The translations under genes and the position numbers were made by a program. From Candidatus Shapirobacteria bacterium (lineage in GTDB: Bacteria; Patescibacteriota; Microgenomatia; UBA12405), in assembly GCA_028700345.1 (NCBI GenBank), contig JAQVSW010000007.1, positions 1 through 17,373 on the forward strand: a DNA stretch of 17,373 nt. Reading direction: 5' to 3'. Shown piece after piece: positions 8,013 to 14,437 of this stretch (position 1 is its first letter; each line of letters starts with the position of its first letter). The notes under the pieces are model-generated. The model saw only the letters and a list, made by a program, of their open reading frames with translations. It searched no databases and was not told where the DNA came from.

Positions 8013-9329
8013 ATGTCCACTGTACCAAGCGACCAAGTTGCCAAATTAGTTTCCCTTTGCAAGCGTCGAGGGATTGTTTTTCAAAATAGTGAAATATATG
8101 GAGGAATCCAAGGTTTTTATGATTATGGCCCTATTGGCTCCCTGATGAAATACAACTGGAAATCTCTCTGGCTCAAAAACAATGTTCAGCAAAGAGATGA
8201 TGTCGTCCTAATTGATGGGGCCATTATCACTCATCCCAAAGTCTGGGAAGCTTCGGGTCACGTCAAAAATTTTGGTGACGAGCTAGTCGAATGCAAATCT
8301 TGCCACCAGAGATTTCGTCCTGATTTAATTGAGAATGCTAAAAAATGTCCTGAGTGTGGGGGAGAATTTACCGAGCCAAAGAAATTTAATATCTTATTTA
8401 AAACCGAAATTGGTGTTATTGAAGGCGAAAAAATGGCTACCTATCTCCGGGGTGAAGCCTGTCAAAATATTTATCTGAATTTTAAAAATATTATTGATTC
8501 CACTCGGGTCAAAATTCCCTTTGGTATCGCTCAAATAGGCAAAGCCTTTCGCAATGAAATCACTCCCAAAAATTTTCTTTACCGGACCCGTGAATTTGAA
8601 CAGTGGGATATCCAGTATTTTTGTCAGGAAAAAGACATGGACAAATACTATGAACTTTGGAAGGATAATAGAATGGCCTGGTACCTAGGGCTTTTTAATC
8701 AAAAAAAATCTCTCCGTTTTCGTCAGCACCAAAAAGATGAGTTGGCTTTTTATGCCAAAAAAGCCTTTGATATTGAATTTGAGGCTCCCTGGGGCTGGAC
8801 AGAAATGGAAGGCATCCACTGGCGAGGGGACTATGACTTGTCACAGCATTCCAAATTTAGTGGACAGGACCTTAATTATCATAATCCTCTCACTCATGAA
8901 AAATATCTTCCCCACATTGTTGAAGCCTCAGGAGGGGTCGATCGCTCCCTCTTTTTCCTTCTCCTTGATGCCTATCAGGAACAAAAATTAGACAGTGGAG
9001 AAAGTCGAGTCTATCTTAAACTAAATCCTCAAATCTCAGCCTACAAATTAGCTATTTTCCCACTAGCTTCCAATAAACCAGAGTTAGTTTCCCTATCAAA
9101 AAAGCTTTACACCGACTTGTCAAAAAAATATTCTCTTGATTTTGATGATAGTAGTAATATCGGTAAAAAATATCGCCGCCAAGACGAAATTGGCACCCCT
9201 TGGTGTGCTGTCGTCGATTATCAAAGCCTCGAAGATGGAACCCTCAGTATCCGTGATCGCGACACCATGTCTCAAATCAGAATTAAAATTGACGAAATTG
9301 ACTCTTGGCTATCTAATCAGTTAAACTAG
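8013..9329 (+). CDS. glyS: Glycyl-tRNA synthetase, class II homodimeric type
   Basis: Charges tRNA-Gly with glycine in the cytoplasm. The 438-residue product is a full-length alpha2-type GlyRS, not the alpha2beta2 form. The N-terminus has K-R-R-G-I-V-F-Q-N-S-E-I-Y-G-G and GFYDYGPIG, the glycine-specific signature. A CxxC...CxxC zinc ribbon follows (C94, C97, C112, C115). Class II motif 2 is seen around F179-R-N-E and R-E-F-E-Q (193-197). W-G-W-T-E-M-E-G-I and the motif 3 segment EASGGVDRSLF (R311) follow. The anticodon-binding domain spans about 344-437 and includes D-E-I-G-T-P-W-C and V-R/I-R-D-R-D-T. Small variations (EFEQWDIQYF where EFEQMEIEYF is common) do not touch catalytic residues. 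A TATAAT box lies immediately upstream, so it probably has its own promoter. Confidence 0.96.
   Translation: MSTVPSDQVAKLVSLCKRRGIVFQNSEIYGGIQGFYDYGPIGSLMKYNWKSLWLKNNVQQRDDVVLIDGAIITHPKVWEASGHVKNFGDELVECKSCHQRFRPDLIENAKKCPECGGEFTEPKKFNILFKTEIGVIEGEKMATYLRGEACQNIYLNFKNIIDSTRVKIPFGIAQIGKAFRNEITPKNFLYRTREFEQWDIQYFCQEKDMDKYYELWKDNRMAWYLGLFNQKKSLRFRQHQKDELAFYAKKAFDIEFEAPWGWTEMEGIHWRGDYDLSQHSKFSGQDLNYHNPLTHEKYLPHIVEASGGVDRSLFFLLLDAYQEQKLDSGESRVYLKLNPQISAYKLAIFPLASNKPELVSLSKKLYTDLSKKYSLDFDDSSNIGKKYRRQDEIGTPWCAVVDYQSLEDGTLSIRDRDTMSQIRIKIDEIDSWLSNQLN
9322..9327 (+). promoter_or_regulatory. -10-like hexamer before the lipoprotein gene
   Basis: TAAACT ends nine bases before the ATG at 9337 and overlaps the glyS stop codon (TAG 9327-9329). 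It is the same hexamer as before the DUF4012 gene. The preceding TAATCAGTTA is shared with the glyS promoter region. A leader of only a few bases would result. No -35 recognised. Confidence 0.42.
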
Positions 9330-9336
9330 ACCCATT

Positions 9337-9951
9337 ATGAAAAAATATTTGATTTTAATTCTCTTTTCTCTGTTCTTTTTATCTGCTTGCGGCAAAAAAA
9401 CAGCTCCCGCTCCCTCACCCACTCCTGCTCCCAGACTAGTCGAGCTAAGTGTTGAGCTTCGACCAGAAATTTCCCTCACTCCTCGCGCTGATGGTCACGA
9501 GCTTTATTTAAAAATAAACAAAATTTCTGACACTATCAGTAAAATCGAGTACGAAATTACTTATCTGGCTACCGATGATAATTTAGAAATTGAAAAAGGG
9601 GCTAGTGGCATTATCGAAAGCGATGAACTGCTGGGTGGTAAATCTGAGCGAAAAATTTTACTTGGTACTGAATCTTGCACCAATGGTTGTAAATACAAAT
9701 ATGATAGTGGCGTCACCGGTGGTAATTTAAGTCTTATTTTTTCTCTAAAAAACGGACAAATATCAATGTTTGAAACTCCCTTTATTCTCAAAAGTACGGC
9801 TGACCTTAAAAAAGAAGGTGGACTTTTAGTCTGGAGCGAAGAAAATTACACTTATACTCCTAAAAATAAGCCCAGTGGCTCACACTTTTTTATCGCCCAC
9901 AAAAATTATCTTGACGGGGGCTACCTCGTTACTAGTAGCGGCGCTCTTTAA
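9337..9951 (+). CDS. Small secreted lipoprotein, unknown function
   Basis: I do not recognise the family. The 204-residue product begins with a classic lipoprotein signal peptide: two lysines, a hydrophobic core (about residues 4-15), and the lipobox L15-S16-A17-C18. The protein would be lipidated on C18 and displayed on the outer face of the membrane. A short lysine stretch and a proline/alanine-rich linker (PAPSPTPAP) follow. The rest is predicted mainly beta, with two cysteines in C-T-N-G-C that could form a disulfide or bind a ligand. No catalytic motif is apparent. The start is supported by the signal peptide and the promoter-like element 9 bases upstream; the stop overlaps the rsmH start by one base (TAATG). 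Its position, where mraZ often sits before rsmH, makes a cell-envelope role plausible but unproven. Confidence 0.8.
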   Translation: MKKYLILILFSLFFLSACGKKTAPAPSPTPAPRLVELSVELRPEISLTPRADGHELYLKINKISDTISKIEYEITYLATDDNLEIEKGASGIIESDELLGGKSERKILLGTESCTNGCKYKYDSGVTGGNLSLIFSLKNGQISMFETPFILKSTADLKKEGGLLVWSEENYTYTPKNKPSGSHFFIAHKNYLDGGYLVTSSGAL

Positions 9952-10817
9952 TGAATTATCATCAGCCCGTTCTCGCTCCAGAAATCATAAAAATTTTTGA
10001 CCCCAAAGCTGGCCAAATATATCTAGATGCTACCCTCGGTCATGGCGGCCATAGCCTTGAAATTTTAAAAAAAGGAGCCACTCTTTATGCCCTAGAAGCT
10101 GATAGTGACAATCAAAAAATCGCCACTGAGCGGATTGCCAACTTAAATCTTTCAAAAAATTTTCACCTTCTCAAAGGTAATTTTTCCCATGTTTACTCTC
10201 TCTGGCAAAAAAATATTAAGCTGCCTCTTGATGGCCTTTTAGCTGACCTGGGACTGAGTGTCAATCAGCAATCAGGTCAAAATCGGGGTTTTTCATTTAA
10301 TGACTCTATTTCTCTGGACATGCGTTTAAATCCTAAAACGCAAAAACTAACTGCCGAGGAAATCATCAACACCTGGGACAAAAATGAGCTTTATAAAATC
10401 TTCACCAAATACGCCCAAGAAAAATTAGCCAAGCCTTTAATTTTTGAAATAATTAAAGCCAGGCAAATAAAACCTATTAAAAATGGTGTTGAATTAAGTA
10501 AAATCATCAACTCCTATTATCAAAAAAAACATTATCGGAGCTATCATCATCCCGCCACTAAAATATTTTTAGCTCTCAGAATTGCTGTTAACCATGAGTT
10601 TGAAAACTTAAACAAACTTCTTCATGCCTCTTCCAAAATAGTTAAATCTAGCGGAAAAGTAGCCATAATTTCTTTTCATTCTGGAGAAGATCGTCTTGTC
10701 AAACATTTTATTCAAGAAAATTCATATCCTTCAAAAAAGCTCTTGCCTGAGCATCAGGAAATCAAAAAAAATCCTCTTTCTCGCTCAGCTGTTCTTAGGC
10801 TTTATAATCTTAAGTAA
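9951..10817 (+). CDS. rsmH: 16S rRNA (cytosine-1402-N4)-methyltransferase RsmH
   Basis: Methylates N4 of C1402 in 16S rRNA using S-adenosylmethionine, and is usually the first or second gene of the dcw cluster. The 288-residue product shows every family motif: H-Q-P-V-L (4-8), the SAM-binding D-A-T-L-G-H-G-G-H-S (26-35), L-E-A-D-S-D, L-D-G-L-L-A-D-L-G-L-S, N-R-G-F-S-F with L-D-M-R-L, H-P-A-T-K-I-F-L-A-L-R-I-A-V-N, and the C-terminal SFHSGEDRLVK (usually SFHSLEDRIVK). Length is slightly below the usual 300-315. Start and stop both overlap neighbours by a single base (TAATG at each end), so translation is probably coupled from the lipoprotein through the FtsL-like gene. mraZ, often found upstream, is absent here. 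Confidence 0.96.
   Translation: MNYHQPVLAPEIIKIFDPKAGQIYLDATLGHGGHSLEILKKGATLYALEADSDNQKIATERIANLNLSKNFHLLKGNFSHVYSLWQKNIKLPLDGLLADLGLSVNQQSGQNRGFSFNDSISLDMRLNPKTQKLTAEEIINTWDKNELYKIFTKYAQEKLAKPLIFEIIKARQIKPIKNGVELSKIINSYYQKKHYRSYHHPATKIFLALRIAVNHEFENLNKLLHASSKIVKSSGKVAIISFHSGEDRLVKHFIQENSYPSKKLLPEHQEIKKNPLSRSAVLRLYNLK
10803..10808 (+). promoter_or_regulatory. Possible internal -10 (TATAAT) before the FtsL-like gene
   Basis: TATAAT inside the last codons of rsmH (encoding Tyr-Asn), ending eight bases before the ATG at 10817. Tyr-Asn codon pairs give the same hexamer elsewhere in genes, and the junction overlaps. This one is therefore weaker than the others and may be coding coincidence. Confidence 0.3.
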
Positions 10818-11023
10818 TGTCAAATCGATTATTGATTGCTATTGCTCTTGGTCTTATTGTTTTTCAACTAGCTTTCTCTCTTTATTATTCCAGTAAAATT
10901 GTCACCGACAACCAGCTTTATACCCAGCTTAATAAGAAATATACTGATCTTAAATATGAAAATGAAAAATTAGAAATAAACTATGCCCAAAAAAACGCCA
11001 TCAATCGAATCGAGTCGTTCTAA
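10817..11023 (+). CDS. FtsL/DivIC-like division protein
   Basis: A 68-residue bitopic membrane protein. Residues 1-4 are short and basic, about 5-25 form one transmembrane helix, and about 30-62 have the heptad-like polar/hydrophobic pattern of a coiled coil (QLYTQLNKKYTDLKYENEKL). Topology, size class and position between rsmH and ftsI identify it as the FtsL-type scaffold that pairs with FtsB/DivIC and recruits the septal synthase. Primary-sequence identity in this family is always low, so the assignment rests mainly on synteny. It is shorter than the usual 90-120 residues. It starts on the rsmH stop (TAATG) and overlaps ftsI by 41 bases, an unusually long overlap. Confidence 0.7.
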   Translation: MSNRLLIAIALGLIVFQLAFSLYYSSKIVTDNQLYTQLNKKYTDLKYENEKLEINYAQKNAINRIESF

Positions 11024-12575
11024 AACGATTTTGATTACTATTTATCTTTGTTTTGTTTTTATTCTAGCTAGATTATTTTACTGGCAAATAATAAAAGGTC
11101 AGGAACTTCGAGATAAAGCTACCTCCCAGCTTTACCGTCTTGAAAAAATTGTCCCCAAGCAAGGGCATCTTTTAGCCTCAGACACTTTTCCTCTTAGTCT
11201 TGATTACACCTATTACACTCTCTCATTTTATAAACCAAATTTTAAAACTGAACTTTCAAATGTTTTAAGTGAAATTGAAAAAATAAAACCAGATTTTGCC
11301 ACCGAAAATGCCAAAATTTTAGAAATATATAATAATCCAGCCCAAAAATGGGTTGAATTTATAACTCAATTTAACCGAGAAGAAATGCAAACTTTATCTC
11401 CAATCCCAGGTCTAGATTTTACTCTAAAACAAGCTCGCTACTATCCTGAAAATGATCTAGCTAAAAATATTATTTTAAATCTAGAAAGATATTATCAGCG
11501 AAAAATTTCTGGTCGTATTGGTTTTATTCGAAGTATTGTCGATGGAGTCGGGAGCAATCTTTTAACTCGAAAAAATTGGCAAAAAAGCGAAATTGATGGC
11601 GAAGATATCAAGCTGACTTTAAATCGTAAAGTTCAACTACTAGCCCAGTCTATCATTAAAAAATCAGTCGAAACTTATAATGCCGATTCAGCTTCAGTCA
11701 TTATTATCAGTCCCCAAAACGGTGAAATTTTAGCCATGGCTTCCTCGGAAGCATCTCCCTCCGCTCTTATCACCAAAATCCCCAACATTAGCGACCTTTT
11801 TGAACCTGGTTCTATTTTTAAACCACTAACCATGGCCTCAGCCTTAGATTCAGGCAATATCAATAGTGATTTTGTTTGTCAAAAATGTAATCAAGCTCGG
11901 ATTATCGGAAAATACACCATCAACAATTGGGACGAGAATTTCCACCCCGATTCCACCCTCAAAGACATTATTAAAAATTCCGATAATATCGGTATGAGTT
12001 ATATTATTGAAAAAATGGGGCAAAAAATATTTTTAGATTATTTTCATCGTCTCAAGCTTGATCAAAAAAGTGCCATCGAACTCAGTGGTGAGTCTATTTC
12101 TCCCCTCAAAAATTACTGGTCAGAAATTGATTTGGCAACCGCCTCCTTCGGTCAAGGTTTTGCCGTTAACCAGCTCCAAATGATTCAAGCATTTAACAGT
12201 TTGGCCAATGGGGGACAACTCATTAATTTGCATCTTAACCAGCAAAGTAAAAGTGAAGTCAGCCGAGTCTTTAGTCCCCAGATAGTTTTAAAAATGAACG
12301 AAATATTAAAATATGCGGTCGAAAATAGTCCCGTCGCCAAATTAAAAAGCCCTGATTTAGAAGTCTGCGCCAAGAGCGGCACGGCCCAGGTAGCTATTGG
12401 CGGAGAATATACCGATTCAAATACTATTGGTTCTTATATTGGTTTTTCTCCTTGTGAAAATCCCAAATACACTATGATCGTCACCATCAATAATCCCAAA
12501 ACTTCTCAGTGGGGCTCATCCACCGCCGCTCCCATTTGGTTTGAAATTGCCCAAAATTTGGAGTTTTTGTTATAA
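10983..12575 (+). CDS. ftsI: Penicillin-binding protein, septal transpeptidase (FtsI/PBP2 type)
   Basis: A class B penicillin-binding protein that cross-links peptidoglycan at the septum. The 530-residue product has a short cytoplasmic tail, a TM helix (about 14-36), a dimerisation/pedestal region, and a C-terminal transpeptidase domain. The active-site motifs are intact: S-x-x-K as S277-I-F-K280, S-x-N as S333-D-N335, and K-T/S-G as K464-S-G-T467. C-K-C-N-Q just after the first motif resembles other FtsI proteins. The usual R-G-x-I-x-D-R-x-G motif after the TM is degenerate (QGHLLASDTF). Start: ATG at 10983, overlapping the FtsL-like gene by 41 bases; the only later candidate is a TTG inside the TM segment, which is less likely. 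The stop TAA is embedded in the TATAAT box of murE. Confidence 0.92.
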   Translation: MPKKTPSIESSRSKTILITIYLCFVFILARLFYWQIIKGQELRDKATSQLYRLEKIVPKQGHLLASDTFPLSLDYTYYTLSFYKPNFKTELSNVLSEIEKIKPDFATENAKILEIYNNPAQKWVEFITQFNREEMQTLSPIPGLDFTLKQARYYPENDLAKNIILNLERYYQRKISGRIGFIRSIVDGVGSNLLTRKNWQKSEIDGEDIKLTLNRKVQLLAQSIIKKSVETYNADSASVIIISPQNGEILAMASSEASPSALITKIPNISDLFEPGSIFKPLTMASALDSGNINSDFVCQKCNQARIIGKYTINNWDENFHPDSTLKDIIKNSDNIGMSYIIEKMGQKIFLDYFHRLKLDQKSAIELSGESISPLKNYWSEIDLATASFGQGFAVNQLQMIQAFNSLANGGQLINLHLNQQSKSEVSRVFSPQIVLKMNEILKYAVENSPVAKLKSPDLEVCAKSGTAQVAIGGEYTDSNTIGSYIGFSPCENPKYTMIVTINNPKTSQWGSSTAAPIWFEIAQNLEFLL

Positions 12576-12576
12576 T
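12568..12576 (+). promoter_or_regulatory. Extended -10 promoter (TGTTATAAT) before murE, overlapping the ftsI stop
   Basis: TG-T-TATAAT is a perfect extended -10. The ftsI stop codon (12573-12575) lies inside the hexamer. The hexamer ends 12 bases before the inferred murE ATG at 12589, so the leader would be about 5 bases. This placement also favours the 12589 ATG over the upstream in-frame TTG at 12541, which would lie before the promoter. Confidence 0.6.
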
Positions 12577-12588
12577 TTAGTCATATTC

Positions 12589-13842
12589 ATGATTCAAAAA
12601 CTTAAAAATATTTTTTGGCATTTGCCTCAAAGTATTTTTTGGAATATTTATTTTGCTTTTCCCAGCAAAAAGTTGACTCTAATTGGCGTTACCGGGACTG
12701 ATGGTAAAACGACCTCCTGTACCCTAATTCAAAAACTTTTAGAAAACAGCGGTCTAAAATGTGGTCTTATTAGCACTATAAATAGTCCCGGTCTTCACAC
12801 TACTAGCCCTGATCCAAAAATTCTTCAAAAAATTTTTAGTGATTATCTAAAACTTGGTTATAGTCATGTCGTCTGTGAAGTTACCTCTCACGCCCTGGAT
12901 CAGTACCGCTTTTGGGGCTGCCATTTTAAAATTGGGGTAATTACCAATATTTCTCATGAACACCTTGATTATCATAAAAATATTGAAAATTATATTGCCG
13001 TCAAATCAAAACTTTTTAAACAATCTTCACTCGCCATTCTAAATCGTGATGATGAGTATTATTTACCTCTAAAAAAACTAATTAAAATACCCGAGCTTAG
13101 CTACGGAATCGAAAATAAGGCCGACATAAAAGCTTCTAATGTTAAAATTTCGCCATCTTCTCTTGAATTTAATCTTAATGGAGAAAAATACATCACCGAC
13201 AGTAATTATCAATATCAAATCTATAATCTCCTGGCCTGCTATGGAGTCTTTTCTCAGCTTAAATTAGATAATCAAATTTTTAAAAAGACGATTGCCACCT
13301 TTCCTGAGGTCAAGGGGAGAAGGGAAAAGGTCGACAACGATCTCCATCTCAATACTATTGTTGACTTTGCCCATACCCCAAACTCCCTCCTGGTCACTCT
13401 CCAGTCTCTCCGTCAAACCACTCTCGGACGAATCATTGTCATCTTTGGAGCCACTGGCGGTCGTGACAAAAGCAAGAGACCTCTCATGGGAAAAGTTGTC
13501 TCAGAAAATGCTGATATTGCCCTAATTACCGCTGATGATACTAGAAGTGAAAAAATTGAAGACATCAACTCTCAAATCATTTCTGGTATTGATTTAAAAA
13601 AAGCCATTGAAATAGAAGTCACAAATCCCAAAATATTAAATTCTCAAATATTCCATTTTGCCAATATTCCAAATCGTCAAGATGCCTTTAATCTGGCTGT
13701 AAAAATCGCCAAAGCCGGGGACACTATTGTAGCTTGTGGTAAAGGCCACGAAAATACCATTCTCCATGGTCACACCGAATACCCTTGGTCAGAAGCGGAT
13801 GCTTTTAGAAGTGCCTTTAGACAAAAAACAGAAAATGTATAA
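12589..13842 (+). CDS. murE: MurE-type UDP-N-acetylmuramyl-tripeptide synthetase, short N-terminus
   Basis: ATP-dependent ligase adding the third amino acid (diaminopimelate or another diamine) to UDP-MurNAc-dipeptide in the cytoplasm. Of 417 residues, the P-loop G36-T-D-G-K-T-T42 comes very early. Then follow T-T-S-P-D-P, E97-V-T-S-H-A-L, S-H-E-H-L-D-Y-H, the lysine expected to be carbamylated (K139 in Y-x3-K), the V-K-G-R-R-E-K-V loop, D-F-A-H-T-P, and GKGHE near the C-terminus. The first domain, which binds the uridine in E. coli MurE, is almost absent. The specificity loop DNPR is DDTR here: Arg is kept, Asn-Pro is not, so DAP specificity is possible but uncertain. ATG 12589 is preferred to TTG 12541, since the longer form would begin inside ftsI before a clear promoter. 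The end overlaps the next gene by 8 bases. Confidence 0.88.
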   Translation: MIQKLKNIFWHLPQSIFWNIYFAFPSKKLTLIGVTGTDGKTTSCTLIQKLLENSGLKCGLISTINSPGLHTTSPDPKILQKIFSDYLKLGYSHVVCEVTSHALDQYRFWGCHFKIGVITNISHEHLDYHKNIENYIAVKSKLFKQSSLAILNRDDEYYLPLKKLIKIPELSYGIENKADIKASNVKISPSSLEFNLNGEKYITDSNYQYQIYNLLACYGVFSQLKLDNQIFKKTIATFPEVKGRREKVDNDLHLNTIVDFAHTPNSLLVTLQSLRQTTLGRIIVIFGATGGRDKSKRPLMGKVVSENADIALITADDTRSEKIEDINSQIISGIDLKKAIEIEVTNPKILNSQIFHFANIPNRQDAFNLAVKIAKAGDTIVACGKGHENTILHGHTEYPWSEADAFRSAFRQKTENV

Positions 13843-14434
13843 CCAAAAAAATAATTTATCTCTAAAACAAAATTACCAAAATGGTCTTTTGCCCCAGCGA
13901 AATTCAAAAGAGTATTTTTATCAAGATGAAAATAGTTCCAGTCGAGTCTGTCTCGACTCCTTTTCACTTTCATCAGAAAATAGACGGATTCTAAACAAAA
14001 CTCAAGGTTTTTCTTTTCAAAAAATTCCTTTAACAGAGTTTGAATTTAACAACAAAATTCAAAAAAAGATATCAACCTGGGTCAAAGATTTGGGCTGGAC
14101 TTTTCCCACCTCTTCTATAAAGACCGTATTTACAAATCATATTTTTAATTATCTATATGTTTGGACCGACAAAAATCATGAGCTCTGCGCCTTTGCTCTT
14201 GGCTATTTTGACGATGATTTTTCTCACATTGCTTATGTTTTTTATAATCCCATTTATGCTCATCAAGATCTCCCCATTCGTCTCACTCTTCAATTTGTTA
14301 TTGATAGCTCCCAGTTAAATTTAAAATACTGTTATCTCGGTCGCTTTAATCCAAACACAAAGCTTGGCTATTACAAACGCAATTTCCCCGGCTTTGAGTA
14401 TTTTATTAATGATCAATGGGTGCCCTATAATTAA
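13835..14434 (+). CDS. GNAT-fold protein with arginyl-tRNA-protein transferase-like C-terminus
   Basis: A 199-residue protein located between two Mur ligases. The N-terminal part (NGLLPQR, then LSSENRRILNK, residues 46-56) and especially the C-terminal half resemble the ATE/Bpt family. The region YCYLGRFNPNTKLGYYKRNF (175-194) followed by F-E-Y-F-I-N-D-Q-W-V matches the Y-L-G-Y-x(3)-C-P-K-M-x-Y-K-x-x-F-x-P pattern of ATE C-terminal domains. The Cys-Pro of that pattern is replaced. ATE enzymes and the FemABX bridge-forming enzymes both use aminoacyl-tRNA on a GNAT-type fold. Given the context, transfer of an amino acid to a peptidoglycan precursor is a reasonable hypothesis, not a demonstrated function. 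The start is set at ATG 13835, overlapping murE by 8 bases; an upstream in-frame ATG at 13736 would put 33 extra residues inside murE. Confidence 0.65.
   Translation: MYNQKNNLSLKQNYQNGLLPQRNSKEYFYQDENSSSRVCLDSFSLSSENRRILNKTQGFSFQKIPLTEFEFNNKIQKKISTWVKDLGWTFPTSSIKTVFTNHIFNYLYVWTDKNHELCAFALGYFDDDFSHIAYVFYNPIYAHQDLPIRLTLQFVIDSSQLNLKYCYLGRFNPNTKLGYYKRNFPGFEYFINDQWVPYN
14426..14431 (+). promoter_or_regulatory. -10 hexamer TATAAT directly before the Mpl/MurC-type ligase gene
   Basis: TATAAT encodes the last two residues (Tyr-Asn) of the upstream gene and ends six bases before ATG 14438, with that gene's stop TAA between them. The predicted transcript would be leaderless. No TGn extension and no -35 seen. 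Confidence 0.5.
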
Positions 14435-14437
14435 TCT

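Noticed and set aside
12541..12588. Longer MurE starting at TTG 12541
   Set aside because: It would start inside the ftsI coding region and before a perfect extended -10; ATG 12589 lies just after that element and matches the short N-terminus.
13736..13834. Longer form of the GNAT/ATE-like protein starting at ATG 13736
   Set aside because: The extra 33 residues would lie wholly within conserved murE sequence (around GKGHE) and look like an out-of-frame reading of it; ATG 13835 gives a normal short overlap.
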